Origin: Petrosia ficiformis
Taxonomy: Eukaryota > Porifera > Demospongiae > Haplosclerida > Petrosiidae
Reading direction: 5' to 3'
Length of the DNA: 64,000 nucleotides
Assembly (NCBI GenBank): GCA_947044365.1
Contig: OX345639.1
Coordinates: 4,435,944 to 4,499,943, forward strand
Shown here: positions 1 through 11,500 of the stretch, in pieces
How positions within the stretch are numbered: the first letter of the stretch is position 1
Layout of the letters: the number at the start of each line of letters is the position of its first letter
The notes under the pieces: model-generated
What the model saw: the letters and a program-made list of their open reading frames with translations, nothing else
The model's database searches: none
Told to the model about the DNA's origin: nothing
Translations under genes and position numbers: made by a program

Positions 1-2
1 TT

Positions 3-116
3 TCAGACCTATTTGGAAAGTTCAGTTGTAAAAGGGAAAATCATGTTCCACTAGTTGTTTCGATGACATCACTTAACAGTGGACACAAGTTCAGTTCGGA
101 ACCATTTTTGGTTTCA
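3..116 (+). CDS. Possible coding exon, partial, unrecognised
   Basis: An open frame runs from the window edge and, if it uses the GTGAGA donor at 117, encodes about 38 residues including the stretch KRENHVPLVVSMTS. The composition looks protein-like and has no repeat character, unlike the sequence just downstream. No family was recognised and no upstream exon is in the window. It could equally be a chance open frame, so confidence is low. Confidence 0.22.
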
Positions 117-298
117 GTGAGATATCATAAATCATGTTATATATATTGTACTACTATATATTTATACATACACTGTAAATATCTCAATACATGAAAACAT
201 TAAGTATTGTAATATACTATTATACATACATGCCTATATCATCTATGAAAATGTAATTATGTATTGAGGTACATTACAATTCATATACGTACATACTA

Positions 299-370
299 CA
301 TATATATACATACATACATACATACATACATACATACATACATACATACATACGTACGTACGTACGTATG

Positions 371-404
<34 letters not shown>

Positions 405-478
405 CATACATACATACATACATACATACATACATACATACGTACATACATACATACATACATACATATATACCTACA
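299..478. repeat. Tetranucleotide microsatellite (TACA/TGTA)n
   Basis: Nearly pure tetranucleotide repeat with a few CGTA variants. Open frames here on both strands translate to Tyr-Val-Cys-Met type periodic peptides and are not genes. The rest of 117-780 is AT-rich, with no supported coding sequence. Confidence 0.95.
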
Positions 479-780
479 TACACTATGTCATCTATGGAAT
501 ATCTCTATTATCATATATTGAGACACATTGTACTACTATAATTCATATATATACATGTACATAGTTTATTTCATCTATGGAATCACTACATATATGTATT
601 ATAATTGTGAGGCGAGGATATCCTTACTATCAATAATGAATATAAATTAACACAATTAAAAAATACAGTGATTTCATACAAAAATACATACAAATATGGT
701 GATAATAACATTTAATATACACATTACACTTGTATGTACATATACCCAGTATATATGATCACTACATGTGAAATCATTAC

Positions 781-1408
781 CTCGAGTTCAGCAGTAAGAG
801 CTCTGATGTGCATTTCTTCATATTGCTCCCTGTATTGTTCTAACTGCAAATATTTATAATAATGATTATATACATGTATATTATATAGTATGCTAATACA
901 TCCTATATACAAAATATAGGACCTGAGTTTTGTGTCCGAGGATGTGATATAGCCTGAGACTGCGAGGGCTATATCACATCCGAGGACACAAAACGAGGGT
1001 CCTATATTCAGTATATAGGACCTATTAGCATACTATATACAATATATTGTATGGTGACATCTCCTGCATAGTGTGCAAATGGAAGGTCTATATACAATAT
1101 ATATATATATATATATAGTATGATGGTGACATCATCCCTTTGATGTAGTGAGGTCTATATTGTATATAGACCTAAGAGGAGGTCTATTTAATATAGACCT
1201 GTCTGACCACTCTGTGTACACTATGCAGGAGATGTCCCCATCATACAATATAGTATGCTAATAGGTCTTATATACAAAATATAGGACCCTCGTTTTGTGT
1301 CCTTGAACGCGATATAGCCCTCGCAGTCTCAGGCTATATCACATCCTTGGACACAAAACTCAGGTCCTATATTTTGTATATAGGACCTGTTAGCATACTA
1401 TATAATAT

Positions 1409-1440
<32 letters not shown>

Positions 1441-1635
1441 TTAGAGAGAGAGAGAGAGAGAGAGAATATATCATCTATGTGTGTGTATATAATAACTTCT
1501 GCGTAATATTAGCAATAATTATTATAAGGATTGACCAATCCCATTGAGTTTGCTCACCTTCCTGGTGACTTCTTCTCTCACATATTTTACCTTTGCTGTT
1601 GTCTCCAGTAGACTTTCCTGGTCTGTGTACGCCAT
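781..1635 (-). CDS. Coiled-coil protein, 5' exons only
   Basis: Two exons with matching phase are visible. Exon 1 is 1558-1635, from the ATG at 1635 to a GTGAGC donor, and encodes 26 residues starting MAYTDQESLLETTAKVKYV. Exon 2 is 781-843, bounded by TTTGCAG and GTAATG, and encodes 21 residues (LEQYREQYEEMHIRALTAEL and one more). Both are rich in E, K, Q and L with heptad-like spacing, so a coiled coil is likely. Later exons were not found in 1-780 and may lie beyond the window. The gene is head-to-head with RAD51B, about 610 bases between ATGs. The family was not recognised; similarity to ciliary coiled-coil proteins such as IFT20 is too weak to name it. Confidence 0.55.
885..1402. mobile_element. 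Nested palindromic MITE (foldback element)
   Basis: The two ends, 885-1037 and 1250-1402, are inverted copies of each other. Each end is itself a palindrome, beginning and ending with TAGTATGCTAATAGG or its complement around GGACC blocks. The centre, 1040-1250, is also partly inverted. There is no coding capacity. A short relic of the same terminus lies at 31443-31466. The element sits inside an intron of the coiled-coil gene. Confidence 0.8.
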
Positions 1636-2244
1636 CTAAGTATCAGTGAACGGACTAACTGAGTTAGTTTACTTTAGAATTTAGTATAAATAAAGCACAC
1701 ACACATATATATATATATATAATCTAAAAAGGAAGCTCTTGTGATATAAATATACACATATACTGCTTCTTATATAAACGACAATTCTTGTGTTGCTAAG
1801 TTTGCTTACTTAATAAGGAGTGAAACCTACATGAGTAATTATACTACAGTCACAGTACAGTGACTACACACTATGTCAGTATGTACTATGGAATGATGTA
1901 TGTATGTAACAGGGCGTGTGTTAGTTTAGTGAGGAAAAGTAAACAGTTTGTGTTTGTCTTTCAATGTAAACTGGAAGATGTAATACATATTGTATGTACG
2001 TATGAACATAAGCATATATACAAACTACTGATGTATTGACTGAAATTGAGAAACAATCTTTAAAACTAGCAAAACTGAAAACTGATATAATATATAACTG
2101 TTTCATTTTGAAACATTCCCCACCCCCTCCACACACACACACACACACACACAGTTGCTGTTTACAAAGAGTATAACAGTAATATGCATGTACATACACA
2201 CACAACGAGCATTATATGTTGTTCTTTACAATTATTATGTAGCA
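1420..2244. other. Low-complexity intergenic and promoter region
   Basis: Outside the exon at 1558-1635 this holds CA, GA and TA microsatellites (1409-1464, 2130-2152) and AT-rich DNA. It must contain the promoters of the divergent coiled-coil gene and RAD51B. No other gene is supported. Confidence 0.5.
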
Positions 2245-4214
2245 ATGTATTTTGGAGACAAAAGTTTGACTTGTTTCAAAAGTATAAGTCATGACATCAT
2301 CAGTAGACTACAGGTGGCTCATATTAATACTTGTTCAGTAAGTAGCGATAAATAATCAGAAACTATTATAGAATCTGTACAGGAAGTATTAATTATGATG
2401 TAATGTGATACCTGTCAATTGCCATAGTAAATATTATTATGTAATTATATATAATTATTATAGCCATAACACACACATACACACATAATATATATATATA
2501 TATTATATATATATATATATATATACAGTGGAACCTCCGAATAATGAAACTTTTGGGACAGCCAAATTTTTTCATTATTAAGAGCTTTTTATTAAAGAGA
2601 GGTTTTAATATTACTTATCATGAAACAACAAAATTATTGATGGTTTTATATACGAGTGTTTCGTTAAAGGGAGGTTGCATTATCATCATTTAAATAGGAA
2701 AACAAGTCGGTACATTGCAATATTTTCAATATGCAGAGGTTTTTGTTAAAGAGAAGTTTCGTTATTAGAGGTTCCACTGTATATATATACACGTATATTA
2801 TATGTGTGTATGTGTGTGTTATGAGTTTGTGGGCTATAATTATTATAATTACATAATATTTACTATGACAGAGTGGTGGTTATATATATATATAATATTA
2901 TGCACACATACCTATGTATGCATATGTATTAACACACACACACACACACTCATTTTTTTGTAGGATTTTCTCTCTCATTCCTCACTGGAGATAATGGAAA
3001 TTTTGAGTTTTAGTTATTCGCAATTTTTGACATTGAGAGAGCAAATTGATATTTTTATTGCACCAGATCCTCAAAATGTATGATAGGTTATGAGTACAGT
3101 CCTCTTTACTTCTCGTTCTTCCCTACTCTTCACCCAAAGGTCTTGTCATTATATCTCTCCCCAAAGAAACATTTATCTACAAGACTTCACAGACTAGACT
3201 CTGCTCTAGCAGGTGGTATACCGGCTGCTTCAATTACAGAGGTTTGTAGATATAATATTATATGTTTCAAAGTTTTGTTAAAATGTATATATATTATTGT
3301 ATAGATACTGACATACTAGTACATAGATCATACGCACTATATTACTGTACACAGACAGGAATCTGATTCAGGAACCTTTTGATATCTAGATCTAGTCTGA
3401 TTTCTGAGTTCTCAATTTTCCTTTGTTTCTCTCGCCTTAAGCAATCGACCTTATGTCTAATAATATAATTATTATTGTACAGAGAGATTATGTACTATAG
3501 TATTATAATACAGTAGTCCATTTTACATTCGGCAATTTCAGATATCTGCTCCACCAGGATGTGGTAAGACCCAGATTTGCATCATGTTAAGTGCTCTCTG
3601 TTCTATGCCAGTGGATTGTGGAGGTCAAGGGTTAAAGGTCATTTATATTGATACCGAGGGAGCATTTTCAGCACACAGGTGCAATAATGAACAATTCCTC
3701 CATCCTTCCTCCTCACTCCATTTTGTTTCACTTATGCAGGTTAATAGAAATTGCCAAGTCACAAGATCCTGCCTATTACTCATCAATCAAAAGAACAAAT
3801 GATTTAGCTAGTCAAGTACTTGTGTATAAAGATTTGACTTGTCTTTCCCTAAATAAAAGGTAATCATCGATGCCTCTACCTAGTACCTACATTACCTAGT
3901 CAATCAGCTAGCAGCTGGCTATTCAAACAATTGGTCAGCTGCTAGCTTGAGGACTACATGTAGTTATAACAAATTTAAACAAATCTATTTCAAAATAGAC
4001 TGCAATCATTAGATGAACTAATAGCCTCTTACAATATTGGTTTAGTGATAGTAGACTCCATAGCTAGTTTGATAAGGAAAGAATATGATGTAAGAACAAC
4101 TAGAGGAGCTGCTGATAGGAGTTCTATGTTAGTTTGGCAAGCTAGTCTTCTCAAGTGAGATGTATGTATGTATATATGTATGTAAGTATGTAACTATGTA
4201 TGTATGTATGTATG

Positions 4215-4245
<31 letters not shown>

Positions 4246-5108
4246 CTATGTAAGTATGTATATATGTATGTATGTACGTACGTACATATGTATGTATATA
4301 TGTATGTATATATATATGTAACTATGTAACTATGTATGTATATATGTACGTAACATATGTACATATGTATGTATGTACGTACGCACATATACACATGTTT
4401 GTGTACATATGAGTATATAAATTATAATTATTTCAATATCAGATTTGTTGCTGAAGAGTATAATATTCCGGTAAGTTATTGGTGATGATAAATATTATAT
4501 TTTGATAATCTGTTTAGGTTGTAGTGACCAATCAAATTACAGTAAAACTAGCTCCGTCGGTAGTAAAAAGATCTGATTGGTCAAATAATTACCAAAGTTT
4601 GGTTGTTGCATCACTTGGCAATACTTGGTCTCATTGTGTTACTACTAGATTAGTAATGGAGTTTTGGGAAGACAAGAGGAGAAAGGTAATGTATGTATAT
4701 TAGACATGGGGCAAACACAAATGTATTTGAACTCAGCATATGTTTGCAATGCTGGAAGATAAGCATTCTGGGTAAAGTGCTAGTCAAGGCTTCAAAACAG
4801 TTTTAGTAATTAACACATTCTTTGAACTATATATATATATATATCAGGCTGATACTAAAGAATGTGTTAATTTCCGTGTCTGCTTTCAGCATGGTGTGTT
4901 AGCCAGAATGATACCAAATGAAAACATAATGTTTATAAAATGTTAGATATGGATTATGCTCAAGTACTTTCTAAAGTGTTTTGCTCCGTGTCTAGTGTAT
5001 GTATGTAGTGTTCAATAACCTCATCTCAGATAATAATTATTATAATAGAGTTAAATTATTAAATAGTAGAAGTTGTAATTTAACCATCACTCTGGGCAGA
5101 ACACTCAC

Positions 5109-5150
<42 letters not shown>

Positions 5151-5431
5151 TATATATATATATATATATTCTATCTTTCCTCAGCTAAGTATAGCAAAGA
5201 GTCCTTTATCAGCTAATGATAGTATGATTATAAAATTAGAAGAGAAAGGTTTAGTAATGGACTGGACAGCTACTGGTAAGCAAATAACATTATGTCTTGT
5301 GGTTCAGATATTAATAATTCCACTTTAGTAGTAATTGTAGTAACTATGGGATTCCATTTGCAGGTGAACTATCATCTGGTATTGAGGGAGATCCAACATT
5401 TCATTCATTAACTGTTCAATCAGACATATAA
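2245..5431 (+). CDS. RAD51B: RAD51B, RecA-family recombination paralogue
   Basis: RAD51 paralogue of the BCDX2 complex, which helps load RAD51 on DNA during homologous recombination in the nucleus. Ten exons join in phase: 2245-2337, 2964-3077, 3140-3241, 3542-3678, 3740-3859, 3999-4154, 4443-4470, 4518-4685, 5185-5275, 5364-5431, giving 358 residues (human RAD51B has 350). The N-terminal helical domain is at about 13-67. Walker A (APPGCGKTQ) is at 106-114 and is followed by IDTEGAFSAHR. Walker B (GLVIVDS) ends at about 209. VVVTNQITVKL and the C-terminal core follow. The PPGCGKTQ form and the N-terminal match point to RAD51B rather than RAD51C/D or XRCC2/3. Intron 1 holds a Tc1-type MITE and intron 6 a microsatellite. 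It is tail-to-tail with DRC7, 71 bases between stops. Confidence 0.93.
2526..2779. mobile_element. Tc1/mariner-type MITE
   Basis: A 254-base element with terminal inverted repeats CAGTGGAACCTC and GAGGTTCCACTG, flanked on both sides by TA, the target duplication of Tc1/mariner/pogo elements. Inside are degenerate repeats of a TTCATTAT/AAAGAGAGGTTT motif and no open frame. It lies in RAD51B intron 1. Confidence 0.85.
4156..4400. repeat. (ATGT)n microsatellite in RAD51B intron 6
   Basis: About 240 bases of ATGT units with ACGT and TATA variants between RAD51B exons 6 and 7. No coding sense. Confidence 0.92.
4805..4885. repeat. Inverted repeat in RAD51B intron 8
   Basis: AATTAACACATTCTTT (near 4808) is repeated inverted as AAAGAATGTGTTAATT (near 4856) around an AT microsatellite, with weaker inverted matches further out on both sides. 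It may be a decayed foldback element. The rest of this 499-base intron holds nothing recognisable. Confidence 0.5.
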
Positions 5432-5502
5432 TGATATGTAATTTATAAAAATCAAAATATATACTTCACTGTTAGATAACGCATATCATCACTTGATGTA
5501 CT

Positions 5503-8500
5503 CTACTGTGTGTCATCATGTATCACCAATCTCTGATCAGTATTTAATCTTCTCTCGAGATCAATATATTTCTGAGGTGCTGTAGTCTTGTGTCTATATA
5601 GAAACAGAACTTATAACAAGATCACATTTAAATTTTCTATTAATAACCTGTTCAGTCTCTGTTCTAAGATATGTATTCTAAACATGGCATCTGAACAGTA
5701 ACTGACATATTCTGTTTCCTCCTCACGAGTTATACTGGACTGTTTTTGTTTGTACCATGTTTGTTTCTTCTGTAACTCTTCTGTTTCCTGACATCGATGG
5801 AGGAATGGGATGGACAAATGAGCAGATAAATGGATTGATGGGTGAATGAATCAGTGGATGGATTGAGGATAAATAGATGGACGGAATGATGCATGAATGA
5901 ATTTATTCAATGGAACAATGAACGCGGAACAAAGCTGAAAGAAAAAAGTGAAAAAATGCTGGTAGCCACTGGGAATTGAACTCAAGGCCACTGACTTAAG
6001 CCACCACTGCTTTCACCACTGAGCTATGACAACCATATAATCATCAGCACTTCACAATCCTCTATATACTGCATGAGTGGTGCTGAATGCTTCAGTCACA
6101 CACTAGCTCTGGTGAGAGCACTGGTGGCTGAAGTCAGTGGCCCTGGGTTCAATTCCCAGTGACTACAAGCATGTTTTCACTTTCTTCTTTCAGCCTTATT
6201 CTTAGCATTTGTCTTCAATGTGAGGCAAGATCAGCAACGCATGGAACAGTGGATGAGAGATGGATGGATTGATAATCATGGATGCCTGTAATTATATTCA
6301 AACCTTTTCAAAGTGTGATTGAATAATATTTGCCATTTCTACCAGACGTGTTCTCAAGTCTTGTAGACAAATCTCTTTTACTTGTTTCTTTTCTTTCTTT
6401 TTGAGGACAAGTGGATCACCAAAACGTGCAAGAAATGGAGCTAAATAATCTTTCTCTTTTTCACGACGAATTCTCTCCTCTTCAGCTTGTTTACGTTCCT
6501 TCAAATAGAATGAAAGATTGTGAATAGATGGATGGATGGGTTGATGGATGGGTGGATGGGTGGATGGATGGGTTGATGGATGGGTAGATGGGTGGATGGA
6601 TGGGTTGATGGATGGGTGGATGGGTGGATGGATGGGTTGATGGATGGGTAGATGGGTGGATGGATGGGTTGATGGATGGGTGGATGGGTGGATGGATGGG
6701 TTGATGGATGGGTTGATGGATGGGTAGATGGGTGGATGGATTGATGGATGGATGCATAGATGGCAAGATATACAAACAGTTAAAAGAACATCAGACCAGT
6801 TCTTGTCTGTGTAGACGAGCAGTTTCATTTCGCTGCACATCATATACAGATATATTCAGTACAGTATTCATTTCTTCTTGCAGTCTAGTTGACAGAATCT
6901 TCTCAATCTAAAGAGATATATAACTTGATTTCTTATGTATACAATAATATATAAATAACCACTGACCTCTTTCTCTGATGATCTGATCATAGCTATACTA
7001 TTTTCTTGATCTGATAATAAACTTTCGACACACTCAAATAAAACTCTCTGTTTTGGTTCTTTGGAATATGAATCAACCTATAACATGGATAGATAGATGA
7101 ACACATGGATAGGTAGATGAACACATGGATAGATAGATGAACACATGGATAGATAGATGCACATATGGATAGATAGATGAACACGTAGATAGATAGATGA
7201 ACATACACATGGATAGATAGATGAACAAATGGATAGATAGATGAATTTCTAACCTGATAAGCACTTGTCATGTCTGGATTCATCGTCAATGGTTGAGTCT
7301 GCTCGCCAGATAGAACAGGGAGAAAAAACTCTCTAGTGGATGCTGTCACACGATTCTCTTCGAGATGATAAGTGAGTTGTATTTTATTTTCATCAAGAAG
7401 GAATATACGTTGAGCTATGTCACTGTTAGGAGGGAGTTTAGGATTGTGATGAAACTTTTCAATGATTTTCTAAAGGAGGATGAAATATATTATCATTTTT
7501 TCAATATCAAGTGAGGAGTATTACAATAAGTGATAGAATGAACATGTTAATTACAATATTTATGAATCAATGATAACATGGTTTATATAATTATATTTAT
7601 TTTATACAGTAGTACCTGTAATTTTCAGTTCATTAGCTTTTAGCTATTTTTATCATGTTTATTTTTGCCACATGCATTCATGAACAATAGTATTGTTTTA
7701 TGATTGTATAATTATATGTAATTTTATTGTATATATTATAATAGAATTTGTATTTTGTCTCAATCGATTATTTGTTACTATAAGAAATATGTCTTCAGTT
7801 CTATCTGCCTTCATATAAATAGCCTCAACTACTTCATTATCAGTTACATGTACCACAAGACTTGGTACACTATTGACAATACCTGTATATAACAGGTACA
7901 CATGGTACACTATTAACAATACCTGTATATAACAGGTACACATGGTACACTATTAACAATACCTGTATATAACAGGTACACATGGTACACTATTAACAAT
8001 ACCTGTATATAACAGGTACACATGGTACACTATTAACAATACCTGTATATAACAGGTACACATGGTACACTATTAACAATACCTGTATATAACAGGTACA
8101 CATGGTACACTATTAACAATACCTGTATATAACAGGTACACATGGTACACTATTAACAATACCTGTATATAACAGGTACACATGGTACACTATTAACAAT
8201 ACCTGTATATAGCAGGTACACATGGTACACTATTAACAATACCTGTATATAACAGGTACACATGGTACACTATTAACAATACCTGTATATGTTTCGCTCT
8301 CTCTTTCTCTGCAGGTTCAAATCTCTTAACTGGTTTTCCATATAATACTTCTCTATAATAAAGTCTATCTGGTCGACCTTCAAAATGTTTCGTCATTTGT
8401 ATAGAAGAAATGTCTCTCTTTGCTAATCCATCAACACGAGCACTGTGTACATGTATGTACGATTATGATACATCAACAAGTACATGTATGTGATAATATA

Positions 8501-11500
8501 TAATTATATAATTATATATAATTAGACCACCTCTAGCCTTAATATAGAGGTGGCTGTATGTATGGTGTTTGAGGAGATGTGTCCTCAGTGTATTTAGGAT
8601 CTGATTTTTATACAGACAGAGATGACCTCACAATATCATAAATATATAATGTGTTTTCTTTACTTTGAGTAAAAGGACATTGAGTGACAGTCTGCTTTGA
8701 AACCCTTTGTTCCATAATGTGTGTGATCTATATAATAAAAAAATACTTTGAATTCTAATGAACATAAACTTCTATGTGTATGTACTTATGTAGGAGGTAC
8801 CTTTGAGTGACCCATCTCTCCCTCGTCCAAAACACTCGACAATCTGCCTACTCTTTGTGTTAGTTTCACGAGAGAGAAGACAATCTTCTCTATGAACAAA
8901 CTCCTCTTTTATCTGAACTTTATCTGTTCCTGTAGCATTATGTGTATGTATGTATGTATGTATGTATGTATGTATGTATGTATGTATGTATGTATGTGTG
9001 TGTGTGTATGCGTATGTGTGTGTGTGTGTGTGTGCCTGTGTCTGTATGTATGTGTGTATGTGTGTCTGTATGTACATGTATGTATGTGTGTGTGTGTATA
9101 TATGAATTTGTGCTAACGTCCAGTGTCTTGAAATACTGTCAATCTCATTACTAGACCATCTTGATTTAGATATGGTGCAAATTTCTCAATCATACTCCTA
9201 TAATACAGCACTGTCTTACATCCTTTAGGACATCGAGTTTCAAAATCTGTTCAATTCATACATACATCATATGTACAATACTTGATATATGTATGTATAT
9301 ACCTCTTTCAGATATAGTGATAGGCTCAACCCATGATGGTGGTAACTCAAAATGATCCTTGATATCTTCTTCCTTCTCATCCTTGAGGGAGAAAGAAAGA
9401 AATGGTAACAGATGGAGAGATAGACAAACACAGATTGATTGATGGTATTGATTGACTATTCTTCTAACCTCATCTTCTTCCTCTATAGCCATTTCTTCTC
9501 CAGGTACGACTAAAAGTGGTTTCTCAACATTAGGAAAGAAAAATTCCCATTTTGTAGCATCTCCAAGATCATATACCAGTGTGCTAACACCTTGTGAACA
9601 GTCCTGCATGTTCACCCAAAAGTTTCGATGATTCCAAAGAGTTTCAATTCCAAGATATTGATCAAAGTCGAGAGGATTTGTTTCTCCTGTTGTAGGCTCT
9701 ATGAAGAAACTTTGACCAATTTCTCTTTTACCAGCTAATACTAAAACCCAACAATGATATCGTAATCCATGGTATTTGTCAGGAGGTGGTTTCTCTAGTT
9801 CCTGTTATTAACAAGTAATCAATATTATAACATGTCTATATACTTACAGCAAGTCTAGCTTCTTCCTCTTCTCTCTTCTTCTTTCCTTCTGAAGCTATTT
9901 TATCCTTTTCTTTCTGTTCTTGTCTTTTCAAGAACTTACTCGTTAAATCTTTTGCTGGACGAACAGAATATTTGGGTTTCTTGCAACTTGCTTCTTTTTG
10001 CAGTTCCTATATGAAATATATGTAAATTAAAATGGGATGTTCCTGAAAAATCAATATTGTAGAATTGACACTCATCATTAACTAACTGTATTGAAGCACA
10101 AACAAGATATTAGGATTGTACCTTAACAGGTGAACTACATCCATATAACCAGATATACTGATGATAGAGAATTTGGTCAGGATTAACCATCTATAGGAGC
10201 AATGAAGTCCATAAAAAAACAGACACTCTCTTTCCAGGAAACAATATGACTGTAGCTGAACCCGAATCACTGACCATTTGATCAGGAGGCTGAAGCTCTA
10301 ACCAGTCTGCCACACTGCCTTCTTAAAAAAACACCTCAAACAAGTCCCTTCAAACTGGGTACTCTTTTTTTTTAAAAGAAGGCAGTGTGACGTAGTGGTT
10401 AGAGCTTGAGCCTCCTGATCGAATGGTCAGTGATTCGGGTTCAGCTACAGTTATATTGTTTCCTGGAAAGAGAGTGTCTGTTTTACTGTGGACTTCATTG
10501 CAGATATACTGATGTAGTGTGTAGTAGTAGTTCAGTGAAGGTATGATCCTGACCTCATTCATATCCAACGATATCACTAAACAACATTCTTTCATTTTTA
10601 TGAAAAGGCTTTATTACTACATCTAAATGAAGCCAAGCCCTAACTTCATTTCTCAAGATTCCTTACATTTTCTTTCGGTTGTAATAATGGACACTTCTTT
10701 CTTGATTGGTCCAGTAGAGCAACCTCTCTTGTTGCATAACCACACACACAATAGGCATCATATCCTCCACCAAGAAGAAGAGATGTTAGTAACACTGAAT
10801 AATCAAATGAATTTCCTTTTTGCTCTTTTAACACTGATGTTGAAGAATGTAAGTTATCTGGCTATGGGGGAAAAAAAACAGGATATGTACATGTAGTTAC
10901 ACACACACACTATCGTGTCTTACTAGTTCGTTTGGAACTTTCAAACTCTCATAGTTGAGATAGTCAGCCACAAAAGATGCACATCCATCATAATTGTATA
11001 ACTCCTTATAAGGAAGTTGAGTGGGTCTTAGTGTCGAACAGATGAATTTCTAGAGAATCAAAATGATCAATAATTGGATGTACCAATGGATGTACTAATG
11101 GATGTACTAATGGATGTACTAATGGATGTATTAATGGATGTACTAATGCATGTACTAATGGATGTACTAATGGATGTATTAGTGGATGTACTAATGGATG
11201 TACTAATGGATGTATTAATGGATGCATGTACTCATGGATGTACTAATGGATGTACTAATGGATGTATTAATGAATGTACTAATGCATGTACTAATGGATG
11301 TACTAATGGATGTACTAATGCATGTACTAATGGATGTACTAATGCTGTGTTAAATGGATGCATTGCAAATTGTACTGAATTGATGTTTATAATTAATAGC
11401 ATACCATACCTCTATTCCACATTCATTATGTGGTGTTAGAAAGAGTGGTTTCCTGTCTCCATAGAGCTGTCTGAATTGACGCTGAAAGTTCTTTGCAAAA

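Noticed and set aside
6100..6166. tRNA gene
   Set aside because: A/B boxes and T stem are present, but the anticodon arm does not fold and a fixed SINE-like body follows in an inverted pair.
6298..6843. 181-codon minus-strand frame with His-Pro-Ser repeats
   Set aside because: It fuses two real DRC7 exons through a GGAT/GGGT repeat intron; GT and AG sites at both exon borders fit the family alignment.
7879..8290. Regular 40-base repeats as a CRISPR-like array
   Set aside because: There are no spacers; units are directly adjacent and lie in a eukaryotic intron.
8520..8660. Extra DRC7 exon between 8442 and 8664
   Set aside because: The flanking exons join directly in phase as FYSNARVDGL, matching the family (FYETARVDGL), so no exon is needed.
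11006..11439. Long open frames on both strands over the 12-base array
   Set aside because: A 12-base unit keeps all frames open; the region is an intron of DRC7 by phase and homology.
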